Part shown: in pieces, positions 31,738 to 40,898 of the stretch
Layout of the letters: each line of letters starts with the position of its first letter
Position numbering within the stretch: the stretch's first letter is position 1
Assembly: GCF_020215645.1 (NCBI RefSeq)
Contig: NZ_CP084058.1
Location: 6,014,001-6,078,000, forward strand
Length of the DNA stretch: 64,000 nucleotides
DNA from: Nonomuraea gerenzanensis
Lineage (GTDB): Bacteria; Actinomycetota; Actinomycetes; Streptosporangiales; Streptosporangiaceae
Direction of reading: 5' to 3'
The notes under the pieces: generated by a model
Seen by the model: the letters and a program-made list of their open reading frames with translations, nothing else
Told to the model about the DNA's origin: nothing
Databases searched by the model: none
Position numbers and translations under genes: made by a program

Positions 31738-32514
31738 GTGCCGCGACTACAGGTGGGAACGGATGTGAGCCTCTTCTACGAGGACGTCGGCGACGGGCCG
31801 CCCGTCGTCCTGGTGCACGGCTGGCCGCTGTCGCACCGGTTCTGGGAGCCGCAGATCGGCCCGCTCGTCGCGGCCGGCCGCCGGGTCGTCTGCTACGACC
31901 GGCGCGGTTTCGGGTGCTCCAGCCGGCCGTGGCACGGCTACGACCTCGACACCTTCACCGCCGACCTGGCCGCGCTGGTCGAGAGCCTCGGCCTGACGGG
32001 GCTGGCGCTGGTGGGCTTCTCCACGGGGTGCGCGGAGGCGGTCCGCTACGCCGCCGCGTCCGGGCGGGTGGCCCGGCTGGTGCTGGGCAGCCCGGCGCTG
32101 TTCGCCGACCCGCTCGCCCACGAGCTGCGCGCCGCCTCGCTGCGGCACCGCATCCCGATGCTGGACGACCTGCTGCTCAGGTTCTTCGCCGTCGAGGGGC
32201 TCAGCGCGCTGGACGAGCCGACGCGCCAGTACCTGCTGCGGCACGCCGCCGACGCCTCCGCCACGGCGACCGCCGAGTCGCTGACGGCGTGGGGCACCGC
32301 CGACCCGCGCGCGGACCTGGCCCGCGTCACCGTGCCCACGTTGGTCATCCAGGGCGCGGGCGACGCGTTCGTCCCCTTGGAGGACGGCGGGACGCGCGTC
32401 ACGCGGGCGATCGCGGGCAGCTCGCTCGTGACCATCCCGGCCGCGCCGCACGCCGCCGCGCTCACCCACGCCGAACAGTGGAATGAGCTGGTGCTGGAGT
32501 TCCTGGCGAGATGA
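31738..32514 (+). CDS. Alpha/beta hydrolase (non-heme chloroperoxidase/lactonase-like)
   Basis: A 258-residue enzyme from GTG 31738. VVLVHGWPLSHRFWEPQI (23-40), YDRRGFGCSSRPWHGYDLDT (about 55-74), nucleophile elbow GFSTGCAE (about 94-101), QGAGDAFVPLE for the Asp and a late PHAAALTHAEQWN for the His fit the perhydrolase/chloroperoxidase group of alpha/beta hydrolases. It lies between two divergent-facing LAL regulators (31669 end of one start, 32557 end of the other) and is divergent from the first. Confidence 0.85.
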   Translation: MPRLQVGTDVSLFYEDVGDGPPVVLVHGWPLSHRFWEPQIGPLVAAGRRVVCYDRRGFGCSSRPWHGYDLDTFTADLAALVESLGLTGLALVGFSTGCAEAVRYAAASGRVARLVLGSPALFADPLAHELRAASLRHRIPMLDDLLLRFFAVEGLSALDEPTRQYLLRHAADASATATAESLTAWGTADPRADLARVTVPTLVIQGAGDAFVPLEDGGTRVTRAIAGSSLVTIPAAPHAAALTHAEQWNELVLEFLAR

Positions 32515-32556
32515 CGGCACGCGGCGACGGTACGGCGCGCATGACGGAGCGGGGTA

Positions 32557-35280
32557 TCAGTCGCGTGACGTATTTCCCAGGGCGTCGCGCAGTTGCCCCC
32601 GCGAGGTGATGCCGAGCTTGGGGAAGGCCCGGTACAGGTGGGTGCTGACGGTGCGGTGCGACAGGTAGAGCTGCTGGGCGATCTCGCGGTTGGACAGCCC
32701 GGCGGCGGCCAGCCGCGCGATGTGCAGCTCCTGCGAGGTGAGCAGCTCGGCGGCCGGGGCGACGCGCAGCTCGCTGGTCTCGCCCGCGGCGCGCAGCTCC
32801 TGGCGGGCCTTCTCGCCCCAGGCCAGCAGCCCGAGCACGTCGAAGGCGTCGCGGGCGGCCCGCAGCGGCAGCCGGGCCTCCTGGATCCGCCGCCGGCGGC
32901 GCAGCCACATGCCGTGGGCGAGCAGCAGGCGTGCCCTGGCGGTGGGCCAGTGCGACAGGTCGGCGCCCAGCGCGTCCTGGTAGAGCGCCTCGGCGCCGGC
33001 GTCGTCGGCCAGCACCGCACGCGCGTGCCGGAGCCCCACGTGCAGCAGCGGAGCGGGGGTCCGGGCGGCGACCCGCTCCAGCTCGGCCACCGCCCGCCTG
33101 GCGGGCTCCGGCCGGCCGGCCCCGACGGCGGCCTCGGCCAGCTCGCCGATCACCCACTGCCGCCAGATCTTGTGGTGCGCGGCGTCGCCCGGCTCGAACA
33201 GCCGCCACAGGTGCCCGAACGCGTCGTCGTGGCGCCCGGCGCACAGCGCGATCACGCCCCTGGCGTGCTCGATCAGCGCCACGACCGAGCTGATGGCGAC
33301 GGTGCCGAGCACCCGCTCGCCCTCGGCGGCCAGCGCCAGGCCGCGCTCCTCCTCACCGCGCAGCCCGGCCAGCAGCGCCAGCATGCCCAGGGCCGAGGCC
33401 TGCCTGCGCGGCTGCCCGGTCTCGCGGGCCAGCCGCTCGGCCTCCTCCGCGACCAGCAGCGCCCCTGCCCAGTCGCCGCAGAAGATCTGCCGCCACACCT
33501 GGGTGCTGAGCGCCCGCGTGAGCAGGCCCAGCCTGCCCTGCGTCCGCAGGTCGGCGATCGCGCTCTCCATGAAGTCGCCCACCAGGTCGAAGGCGCCGAC
33601 CGTGCTCGCCGCGACGCCGAGCAGCCTGGTCACCTCCGCATCCAGCCGGCCGCCGCTCACCCTGGTCAGCCGCTCGATGACCTCCGCCCCGTGCTCCACC
33701 GCTCCCGCCGTGGCCATGGTGACCAGCAGCTCCGGGTCGTCGTCGCCGGCCGCGAGCCGTCCTGCCAGCGCGATGACGCGGCTGCGCTGCTCCCAGCCGG
33801 GGTCGTGCCACCAGCAGCGGATGGCCGCCGCGCGGACGAAGCCGAGCGCCAGCTCGCGGTCACCCGCCGCGTGCGCCGCCTCGGCCGTCGTGACCAGCCG
33901 CCGGATCCGTGCGGGGCCGTCGTTGCGTCCCTCGCCGAGCACCTCGCTCAGCCAGACGGCCCTGGCGTGCGGCAGCTCGCCGAGGACGGCCGGCTTGGCC
34001 AGCGCGAGCAGCTCGGCGGCCTGGTCGCCGCGGCCGAGCTCGAAGGCCAGCTCGGCGGCGGTCAGCAGGCGATGGGCGCCGGCCGCCGGCTCCTCGCTGA
34101 CCTCCGCCGCCCGGCGCAGCGCGGTCACCGCCACCGTGATCGCGCCCCGCTGCCGTGCCCGCGCGGCCACCCCGTCCAGCTCGGCGGCGACGGACTCGTC
34201 CCGGTGCGCGATCGCCGCGGCGCGGTGCCAGGCCCTGCGGTCCGGGTCGCGCTCGTGCACCCGGGCCAGGGCCGCGTGGGCGGCCAGGCGCTCCGTACGG
34301 CCGGCCTTGTGGTAGATCGCCGAACGCACCAGCGGATGGCGGAAGCGCAGGGCCTGGTCGTGCAGCTCCACCAGGCCCGCGTCCAGGGCGGGGGCCAGCG
34401 CCTCGGCGGTCAGGCAGGCGCCCGTGACCATCGCGCCGCCGGCCAGCGCGTCGGCCAGGTCGTGACCGTCGTTGGCCGCGGCCACCAGCAGCAGCCCCCT
34501 GGTGTGCGGCGGCAGCTCGGCCAGCCGCGCGGCGAAGGCCCGCTCCAGGCGGGCGGTGAGCGGCAGGAACCCCGTCTCGTCCGCGACCGTCCCCGCCTGC
34601 AGCGCGAGCGGCAGCTCGACCAGGGCGAGCGGGTTGCCGGCCGCCTCGCTCAGCACGCGCCAGCGCAGGCCGACGCCGAGGCCGGAGCCCCGGGCGTCCA
34701 GCAGGGCCTCGGCCGCCTCGGGCGCCAGGCCGCCCAGCCGCAGCTCGGGGACGTCGCCGGCGTCCAGGCTGGTGGGGTGGCCGTCGCGCAGGGCCATCAG
34801 CAGCACGATCGGGTCCGACCGCAGGCGCCTGGCCACGAACCCCAGCACCTCGATGGTGGGCCCGTCCAGCCACTGCACGTCGTCCACCACGATCAGCAGC
34901 GGCCGGCGCGCCGCCGCGTCCCCCAGCAGGGTGAGCACGGCCAGCGCGACCAGGAAGGGCTCGGGGTCGCCGGTCCCGGCCATCCCGAAGGCGCCCAGCA
35001 GGGCCTCGCGCTGGCGGGCGGGCAGCTGGTCGGCGGCGCCGAGCAGGGGCCGCAGCAGCTGGTGCAGCCCGGCGAAGGGCAGATGCGTCTCGCTCTGCAC
35101 CCCCGACGCGGTGGACACCAGCAGCCGCCCGGCCTCGGCCCGCTCGACGGCGGCGCCCAGCAGGGCCGACTTGCCGATCCCCGGCGCGCCGCGGACGACC
35201 AGGGCCTCGCCGCGCTCGTGCACGCGGTCCACGAACCCCTCCAGGGTCGCGACCTCGTGCTCGCGTCCGAAGAGTGGCAT
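32557..35280 (-). CDS. LuxR-family regulator with AAA ATPase domain (LAL type)
   Basis: A 907-residue LAL regulator from ATG 35280 (MPLFGREHEVATLEGFV). P-loop GAPGIGKS (31-38); Walker B RRPLLIVVDDVQWLDGPTIE; long TPR-like middle; C-terminal LuxR helix-turn-helix LLTSQELHIARLAAAGLSNR...QQLYLSHRTVSTHLYRAFP. The open frame continues far upstream without sense because of high GC; the family N-terminus fixes the start. It is divergent from the hydrolase pseudoenzyme at 35392. Being a near neighbour and paralogue of the regulator at 29033, a local duplication is likely. Confidence 0.9.
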   Translation of the reverse strand: MPLFGREHEVATLEGFVDRVHERGEALVVRGAPGIGKSALLGAAVERAEAGRLLVSTASGVQSETHLPFAGLHQLLRPLLGAADQLPARQREALLGAFGMAGTGDPEPFLVALAVLTLLGDAAARRPLLIVVDDVQWLDGPTIEVLGFVARRLRSDPIVLLMALRDGHPTSLDAGDVPELRLGGLAPEAAEALLDARGSGLGVGLRWRVLSEAAGNPLALVELPLALQAGTVADETGFLPLTARLERAFAARLAELPPHTRGLLLVAAANDGHDLADALAGGAMVTGACLTAEALAPALDAGLVELHDQALRFRHPLVRSAIYHKAGRTERLAAHAALARVHERDPDRRAWHRAAAIAHRDESVAAELDGVAARARQRGAITVAVTALRRAAEVSEEPAAGAHRLLTAAELAFELGRGDQAAELLALAKPAVLGELPHARAVWLSEVLGEGRNDGPARIRRLVTTAEAAHAAGDRELALGFVRAAAIRCWWHDPGWEQRSRVIALAGRLAAGDDDPELLVTMATAGAVEHGAEVIERLTRVSGGRLDAEVTRLLGVAASTVGAFDLVGDFMESAIADLRTQGRLGLLTRALSTQVWRQIFCGDWAGALLVAEEAERLARETGQPRRQASALGMLALLAGLRGEEERGLALAAEGERVLGTVAISSVVALIEHARGVIALCAGRHDDAFGHLWRLFEPGDAAHHKIWRQWVIGELAEAAVGAGRPEPARRAVAELERVAARTPAPLLHVGLRHARAVLADDAGAEALYQDALGADLSHWPTARARLLLAHGMWLRRRRRIQEARLPLRAARDAFDVLGLLAWGEKARQELRAAGETSELRVAPAAELLTSQELHIARLAAAGLSNREIAQQLYLSHRTVSTHLYRAFPKLGITSRGQLRDALGNTSRD

Positions 35281-35391
35281 CACGCCGGAGCCCCCATGAT
35301 CGAATTGTCGCATAAGTACGTCATGTGACGAATGACGGGCGGGTTGACTCCTCGTAGCATCGGCAGCCGCACCAGCCCTTGGAGCCGTTCG

Positions 35392-36312
35392 ATGAGCAGA
35401 CCCGTCCTGGAGCCGTCCGCCCGGGCTTTCGCCGAGGCCACCGCCCGCCCGCCGTACCTGTGCGACCTGCCGCTCGAAGCGGGACGCAGGGCGCTGGCGG
35501 AGGTCCAGCTCCCGGACCTGCGCGTGCCCGGCGTCACCCGGCAGCCGGTCGAAGGCACGAAGCTCACCGTCTTCCGCCCCGAGCCCGCCACGGGATCCCT
35601 GCCTGTGGTGCTCTACCTGCACGACGACTGGGTCTTCGGCGGCGAGCCCGCCCACGGGCGGCTGGCCCGCGAGCTGGCCCGCGAGTCGGGAGCGGCGACG
35701 GTGTTCCTCGACTACGGCCTGTCGCCCGAGTCCCGCCACCCCGGCGCGCTCGACGAGGGGAAGGCGGCGCTGGACTGGATCGCCGTCCACGGCGGCGCCC
35801 ACGGCCTGGACGCCACCAGGGTCGCGGTGGCCGGCGGCAACCTGGCCGCCGCGCTCGCCCTGACCGCCCGCGAACGCCTGGCCGCGCAGGTGCTGCTGTG
35901 CCCGGCCACGGACGCGTCCTGCGACACCGGCTCCTACGGCGAGTTCGCCGAGGGCTACTTCCTGCGCGCCGACGGCATGCGCTGGCGCTGGGAGCAGTAC
36001 CTCGCCGACCAGGCACAACGCACCGAGATCACCGTCTCGCCGCTGCTGGCCGCGCCGGACCGGCTCGCCGGGCTGCCGCCCACGCTGATCGTCGTCGCCG
36101 AGGCCGACGTGCTGCGCGACGAGGGCGAGGCCTACGCCGCCCGGCTGCGCGCGGCGGGCGTCCCCGTGACCGCGGTGCGCTACCAGGGCGTCATCCACGG
36201 CTTCCTCACGCTCAACGCGCTGCGCGGCACCCAGGCCGCCCAGGCCGCGATCGACCAGGCCGGACGCTTTCTGGCGCGGGCACTCTTGGGCCGGGCGGGA
36301 CCCGCCGCGTAA
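35392..36312 (+). CDS. HSL-family alpha/beta hydrolase with catalytic residues lost (probable pseudoenzyme)
   Basis: A 306-residue protein of the hormone-sensitive-lipase/acetyl-hydrolase type from ATG 35392 (MSRPVLEPSARAF). Two core motifs are altered. The oxyanion motif H-G-G-G is H-D-D (YLHDDWVFGG). The nucleophile elbow G-D-S-A-G-G-N is shortened to G-G-N (RVAVAGGNLAAAL), as if 12 bp coding D-S-A-G had been deleted in frame, so the catalytic Ser is gone. The Asp (EADVLRDEG) and His (GVIHGFL) remain. The frame is intact over 300 codons, so it may have a non-catalytic role or be recently inactivated. Confidence 0.8.
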   Translation: MSRPVLEPSARAFAEATARPPYLCDLPLEAGRRALAEVQLPDLRVPGVTRQPVEGTKLTVFRPEPATGSLPVVLYLHDDWVFGGEPAHGRLARELARESGAATVFLDYGLSPESRHPGALDEGKAALDWIAVHGGAHGLDATRVAVAGGNLAAALALTARERLAAQVLLCPATDASCDTGSYGEFAEGYFLRADGMRWRWEQYLADQAQRTEITVSPLLAAPDRLAGLPPTLIVVAEADVLRDEGEAYAARLRAAGVPVTAVRYQGVIHGFLTLNALRGTQAAQAAIDQAGRFLARALLGRAGPAA

Positions 36313-36382
36313 GCTCTCGGGTGATCGTTCGTGGATCGCGGCGAAGGAGCACCCGATCAGCGTCCCGCCCAGCTTCGCGCAG

Positions 36383-38584
36383 GTGCTGCGCCGCCACCGG
36401 CAGGCGGCGCGACTGACGTTGGAGCAGCTCGCCGAGGCCTCGGGGGTGAGCGACCGCACGCTGTCGGACATGGAGCGCGGCCGCAGCAAGGGCCCGCAGC
36501 ACCGGACCGTCGTCGCGGTGGCCGACGCGCTCGGCCTGGCCGGCGCCGACCGCGAACAGCTCGTCGAGCTGGCCCGCGAGGGCCGCCTGCGCGACCACTG
36601 GAGCAGGCCGGCCGGGCTGTGCGAGCTGCCCCGCACCGTCGACGACTTCACCGGCCGGGCCGCTGAGCTGGCCTGGATCAGCGAGCTGGTGCACACCGGC
36701 GACGCGTTCGGGGCCGCGGGCGTGGGGCTCGTCACCGGCTCCGCCGGGCTGGGCAAGACCACGCTGACCATCCGCGCCGCCCACACCCTGCGGCCGGGCT
36801 TCCCCGGCGGGGTGCTCTTCCTCGACCTGTTCGGTATGTCCGCGCAGCCCCTGCCCGCAGAGGAGGCTCTCGGCACGCTGCTGCGCGCGCTCGGCGTCAC
36901 CGAGATCCCGGGCGAAGCCACCGGGCGCGCGTCCTTGTACCGATCCGTGCTGCGCGACCGCCGCGTCCTGGTGGTGCTCGACAACGCCGCCTCCGAGGAG
37001 CAGGTCCGGCCGCTGCTGCCGGGCGGCGGCGCGGGCAGGGCCCTGGTGACCAGCCGCCGCCTGCTGGCCGGCCTGGAAGGGGTACGCAGACTCGGCCTCG
37101 GGCCCCTGCCCCTGCTGGAGGCCGCCGAGCTGCTGACCGGGATCCTGAAGGAGCGCGGCACCTGCGACGACGGGCCGGCTGTGTGGCAGCTCGCGCAGTT
37201 GTGCGGCGGCCTGCCCCTCGCGCTCAGGATCGCCGGGAACCGGCTGGTCAGCCGGCCCGGCTGGAACGCCGCCGACCTCGCCGCCCGGCTGGCCGACGAG
37301 GAGCGCCGCCTGCACCAGCTCAGCGCCGGCGACCTGAGGATCGCGGGCGCGTTCGGGCTGTCCTACGAGCAGCTCGCCGACGCCACGCGGCAGGTCTTCC
37401 GCAGGCTCGCCCTGGTGCCGGGGCGGGACTTCGACGCCGCGCTCGCCGCCGTGGTGGGCGGCACGCCGATCGAGGGGGCGTGGGACGCTCTGGACGAGCT
37501 CGTCGATCTCGGGCTGCTGCAGGACAGCGCGGCGGGGCGCTACCGCTTCCACGATCTGGTCCGGTTGTTCGCCCGTGGGCGGCTGCGGGAGGAGGAGTCC
37601 GAGGCCGAACGCGAGGCGCTCACCGTGACGGTGATGTCGTGGCTGCTGCGGACGGCCACCGTCGCCGGGCGGTGCTTCGAGTCCGACCGTCCCTCCCCCG
37701 GTTTCTCCTCCCTGGACGAGGCCGACCACTGGCTGCGCGTCAACGTGGACGGCTGGCTGAGCGCGATGCGTCACGCGGCGGGCGCCGGCCGGTTCGCCGA
37801 GGTCCTCGACTGCGCCGAGTCGATGCACTGGTTCTCCGACCGGTGGATGCATGCCTCTCACTGGCACGAGGTCTTCACCCTCGGCACCGAGGCCGCCGCC
37901 GCCCTGGGCGACCCCGCCCGGCAGGCCGAGCAGGTGAACATGCTGGCCTGGGTCCACCTGGTGCCGCGAGAGGACCTGGAGACCGCCCTGCGCCACACGG
38001 CCCAGGCGATGGACCTGGCCACCCGCATCGGCGCCACCGCGCAGATCGCCCTGGCCCACCACACCGCGGCGGGCGCGCTCCGGCGCCTCGGGCGGCTCGA
38101 CGAGGCCATCGCCGCCGAGACCCGGGCGGCGCAGATCTACCAGGCCCACGGCGACATCGACCGGTACGCTCAGTGCCTCGGCGCCCTCGGCACCTGCCTG
38201 CGCGACGCCGGCCACCACGCCGAGGCGCTGGAGCGGTACCTCGCCCTGTGGGACCTGCTGAACGACGACCGGTCGGGGATGACACCGAACGTCGTGACGT
38301 TCACCCGGCCGATCGCGCTGGCCCGCGTGGGTGAATGCCTGGGGCTGCTCGGGCACCGCTCCGAGGCGATCGGCAAGCTCACCGAGGCGATCGACCTCAT
38401 GGAGCGGGCCCGGCTGCCCGCCCCGCAGGCCCGCGCCCTGGAGACCCTGGCGGGCCTGCTGGCCGAGGAGAGCCGGATCGGCGAGAGCCGCCAGGTCTAT
38501 GGGCGCGCGGCCGGGGTGTACGAGGTCATCGGGGACCTTGCAGCGAGCAGCCGCTGCCGCGGTCTGGCCGAACCCACGGCCTGA
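36383..38584 (+). CDS. XRE-NB-ARC-TPR regulator (AfsR/SARP-like ATPase architecture)
   Basis: A 733-residue (or slightly longer) signal-transduction ATPase. XRE helix-turn-helix at about 5-60 (ARLTLEQLAEASGVSDRTLS), NB-ARC ATPase with P-loop GSAGLGKTTL (about 119-128), RVLVVLDNAASEEQVRPLLP (kinase-2), GLPLALRIAGNRL (GLPL motif), and C-terminal TPR repeats (for example AIAAETRAAQIYQAHGDIDR). I annotate from GTG 36383, but AAGGAG (36344-36349) lies 6 nt before an in-frame ATC (36356) and would suit a start there. Such regulators often govern secondary metabolism. Downstream gene on the same strand is the hydrolase at 38682. Confidence 0.85.
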   Translation: MLRRHRQAARLTLEQLAEASGVSDRTLSDMERGRSKGPQHRTVVAVADALGLAGADREQLVELAREGRLRDHWSRPAGLCELPRTVDDFTGRAAELAWISELVHTGDAFGAAGVGLVTGSAGLGKTTLTIRAAHTLRPGFPGGVLFLDLFGMSAQPLPAEEALGTLLRALGVTEIPGEATGRASLYRSVLRDRRVLVVLDNAASEEQVRPLLPGGGAGRALVTSRRLLAGLEGVRRLGLGPLPLLEAAELLTGILKERGTCDDGPAVWQLAQLCGGLPLALRIAGNRLVSRPGWNAADLAARLADEERRLHQLSAGDLRIAGAFGLSYEQLADATRQVFRRLALVPGRDFDAALAAVVGGTPIEGAWDALDELVDLGLLQDSAAGRYRFHDLVRLFARGRLREEESEAEREALTVTVMSWLLRTATVAGRCFESDRPSPGFSSLDEADHWLRVNVDGWLSAMRHAAGAGRFAEVLDCAESMHWFSDRWMHASHWHEVFTLGTEAAAALGDPARQAEQVNMLAWVHLVPREDLETALRHTAQAMDLATRIGATAQIALAHHTAAGALRRLGRLDEAIAAETRAAQIYQAHGDIDRYAQCLGALGTCLRDAGHHAEALERYLALWDLLNDDRSGMTPNVVTFTRPIALARVGECLGLLGHRSEAIGKLTEAIDLMERARLPAPQARALETLAGLLAEESRIGESRQVYGRAAGVYEVIGDLAASSRCRGLAEPTA

Positions 38585-38681
38585 TCCTGCGTCCTGTTCT
38601 GCGTCCTGTTCTGCGTGGTGAGGCGGCGTGCGCTGGATTTCGATGGGGGTGCATCACCCCCCATCCAGCTCAGGAGTGGCC

Positions 38682-39344
38682 ATGACCACCGTCGGCGATG
38701 TCGTGCTCGTGAGCGGGGGCTTCGTGGATGGATCCGGCTGGCAGGGTGTCTACGACGAGCTGGCCGGGGACGGGCTCCGCGTGCACGTCGTGCAGCTCGC
38801 CACGCGGTCGCTGCTGGATGACGTCGCGGCGGCTCGCCGGGTGCTGGACGGGCTCGGTGGGCCGGCCGTCCTGATCGGGCACTCCTATGGCGGGGTCGTC
38901 ATCACCGAGGCCGGGATGCATCCGAACGTCGCGTCCCTGGCGTACATCGCCGCCTTCGCTCCCGATCGGGGTGAGTCGGCGGGCACCCTCTTCGCGGCCT
39001 CGGCGCCCATCCTCCCTCCTGTGGAGGGCTTCCTCCTCCTCGACCGGGGCAGATTCGCCACCTCCTTCGCCGCCGATCTGCCCGACCGGGTGGCCGCGTT
39101 CATGGCCGACTCCCAGGTCCCGTTCGGGGTGGAGGCCCTCGGCGGGCCGGTCACCGAGCCGGCCTGGCGGCACCGGCCGAGCTGGTACCTCGTCGCCACC
39201 GAGGACCGGATGATCCCCGCGCCGGCCCAGCGCCGGATGGCCGGGCGTGCCGGGGCGAAGACGGTCGAGGTCATCGGCAGCCACGCCGTGCACATCTCCC
39301 AGCCCGCAGCGGTCGCCGACCTCATCCGCCAGTCCACCGAGTGA
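38682..39344 (+). CDS. Alpha/beta hydrolase
   Basis: A 220-residue enzyme from ATG 38682 (MTTVGDVVLVSGGFVDGSGW), preceded by AGGAG. The family is that of the secreted hydrolase at 28087: GHSYGG nucleophile, ATEDRMIPAPAQRRMAGRAG and GSHAVHISQPAAVADLI for the Asp and His. The oxyanion segment reads LVSGGFVDGS instead of LVHGAFADAS, so the usual His-Gly is Ser-Gly. No signal peptide. It may be in an operon with the MHS transporter at 39441 (96-bp gap). Confidence 0.83.
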   Translation: MTTVGDVVLVSGGFVDGSGWQGVYDELAGDGLRVHVVQLATRSLLDDVAAARRVLDGLGGPAVLIGHSYGGVVITEAGMHPNVASLAYIAAFAPDRGESAGTLFAASAPILPPVEGFLLLDRGRFATSFAADLPDRVAAFMADSQVPFGVEALGGPVTEPAWRHRPSWYLVATEDRMIPAPAQRRMAGRAGAKTVEVIGSHAVHISQPAAVADLIRQSTE

Positions 39345-39440
39345 CGCCAGCCGATCAGACCGCCGTCCCGCCGAGCCTGCCCCCTCAACACCTTCGCGCC
39401 TTCCACCAGGGCGCCTTGCCCCTGACGACAGGAGACAGAA

Positions 39441-40763
39441 GTGCCAAGGAGACCCCTGACCAAGGCCGCGGTCATCGGCACCGCGCTCGAGTTCTACGAC
39501 CACGCCCTCTTCGGCCTGGGCGCGGCGATCGTCTTCGACAAGCAGTTCTTCCCCCCCGGCACCCCCGTCGCCGGCGCCCTCGGCGCCTTCGCCGCGTTCG
39601 CGGTCGGGTTCCTGGCCCGCCCGATCGGCGGTCTCGTCTTCGGCCACTTCGGCGACCGCGTCGGTCGCAAGCCCATGCTGGTCGTGACCCTGCTGCTGAT
39701 GGGGCTGTCCACGGTCGGCATCGGGCTGCTGCCCACCTACGAGCAGGTCGGCCTGGCGGCACCTGTCCTGCTGACCGTGCTCCGGCTGGCGCAGGGCTTC
39801 GGCGCGGGAGCCGAGTACGCCGGCGCCCTGGTCCTGGTGGCCGAGACGAGCGACCCCCGGCGGCGGGGATTGTGGGCCTCGCTTCCCGGCGCGGGTGTCC
39901 AGCTCGGCATCCTGACCGCCACCCTGGTCTTCACCGGGGTCACGCTGCTGCCGTCGTTCGAGACGTGGGGCTGGCGGGTGCCGTTCCTGCTCAGCCTCGT
40001 GGGGGTGGGCGTGGGGCTGTTCCTCAGGGTGCAGGTGCCGGAGTCGGAGCTGTTCGAACGCGAGCGGGCGCGGGGGCTGAGCCGGTTCCCGGCGCTGGAG
40101 GTCATCAGGAGGCAGCCGCGGATCCTGCTGATCGCCTTCGCGGCCAACGCCCCGTTCGGCGCGATCGCGTACATCCTCAATGTCTTCGTGCTGTCGTACG
40201 TGACCAGGACGCTCGGTCTGCCGGCCGTGGTGGGATTGTCGGCCAAGCTGCTCGCCGCGGCGGTGGCGATCGCGGTCACCCCGCTGTTCGGGCTGCTGTC
40301 CGACCGGGTCGGCCGGCGTCCCGTGTTCGTCGGTTGCGCGCTCTTCCTGGGCGGTTTCGCCTTTCCGATGTTCCGGATGGTCGACACCGGTCATCCCGCG
40401 CTGGTGATCCTCGCGGTCACCATCGGGTACGGCGTCTGCGTCTCCGGGATGTTCGCCGTGCTGGCCTCGCTGCTCACCGAGCTGTTCGACACCCGCCACC
40501 GCTACAGCGGCGTGGCCATCGCCCGCGAATGGACGGCCGCGCTGACCAGCGGCCCCGCCCCTCTCGTGGCGACCGCGCTGGTGGCGGGCGCGGGCGGCGC
40601 GTCCTGGCCCATCGCCCTCCTGCTGGTGGTCTGCGCGGCGATCACGGCCGGTGCCGTGCTGCTCGCCCCGGAGACCCGCCGCCGTGACCTGACCGCGGAC
40701 GTCAGCGAACCGGCTGCCCGCGCGGTGCGGTCCGCTGACTGCGACCTCGGTGCGGTCCGCTGA
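39441..40763 (+). CDS. MFS transporter, metabolite:H+ symporter (MHS) family
   Basis: A 440-residue, 12-helix transporter from GTG 39441. The MHS signatures are FYDHALFGLGAAIVF near the N-terminus, RPIGGLVFGHFGDRVGRKPM (loop 2-3, D-R-x-G-R-K/R-P), and RLAQGFGAGAEYAGALVLVA in helix 4. MHS members import carboxylates, shikimate, proline betaine or similar compounds with protons. Substrate not assignable. The extreme C-terminus is encoded by a 25-bp tandem repeat that shifts frame and creates the stop. Confidence 0.87.
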   Translation: MPRRPLTKAAVIGTALEFYDHALFGLGAAIVFDKQFFPPGTPVAGALGAFAAFAVGFLARPIGGLVFGHFGDRVGRKPMLVVTLLLMGLSTVGIGLLPTYEQVGLAAPVLLTVLRLAQGFGAGAEYAGALVLVAETSDPRRRGLWASLPGAGVQLGILTATLVFTGVTLLPSFETWGWRVPFLLSLVGVGVGLFLRVQVPESELFERERARGLSRFPALEVIRRQPRILLIAFAANAPFGAIAYILNVFVLSYVTRTLGLPAVVGLSAKLLAAAVAIAVTPLFGLLSDRVGRRPVFVGCALFLGGFAFPMFRMVDTGHPALVILAVTIGYGVCVSGMFAVLASLLTELFDTRHRYSGVAIAREWTAALTSGPAPLVATALVAGAGGASWPIALLLVVCAAITAGAVLLAPETRRRDLTADVSEPAARAVRSADCDLGAVR

Positions 40764-40786
40764 CTGCGACCTCGGTGCGGTCCGCT
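40726..40786 (+). repeat. 25-bp tandem repeat (2.4 copies) at the 3' end of the MHS transporter gene
   Basis: The unit TGCGGTCCGCTGACTGCGAC plus CTCGG starts at 40726 and 40751, with a partial third copy from 40776. Because 25 is not a multiple of three, the second copy reads in another frame and supplies the TGA stop at 40761-40763. It looks like a recent slippage duplication. Confidence 0.85.
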
Positions 40787-40898
40787 CGGGCACCGTCCAG
40801 GATCACCCGGCGGCGCACGCCACCGGCTGCCTGAGCGTCGTCCTGGGCTCAGGATCGGTGAACTCGGTCAGGTAGATCTCGTGATGCACGCGGTCAGG

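Noticed and set aside
32557..37161. A 1534-codon open frame on the minus strand
   Set aside because: Only its lower part (to 35280) is the LAL regulator; the rest is antisense to well-supported genes and open because of high GC.
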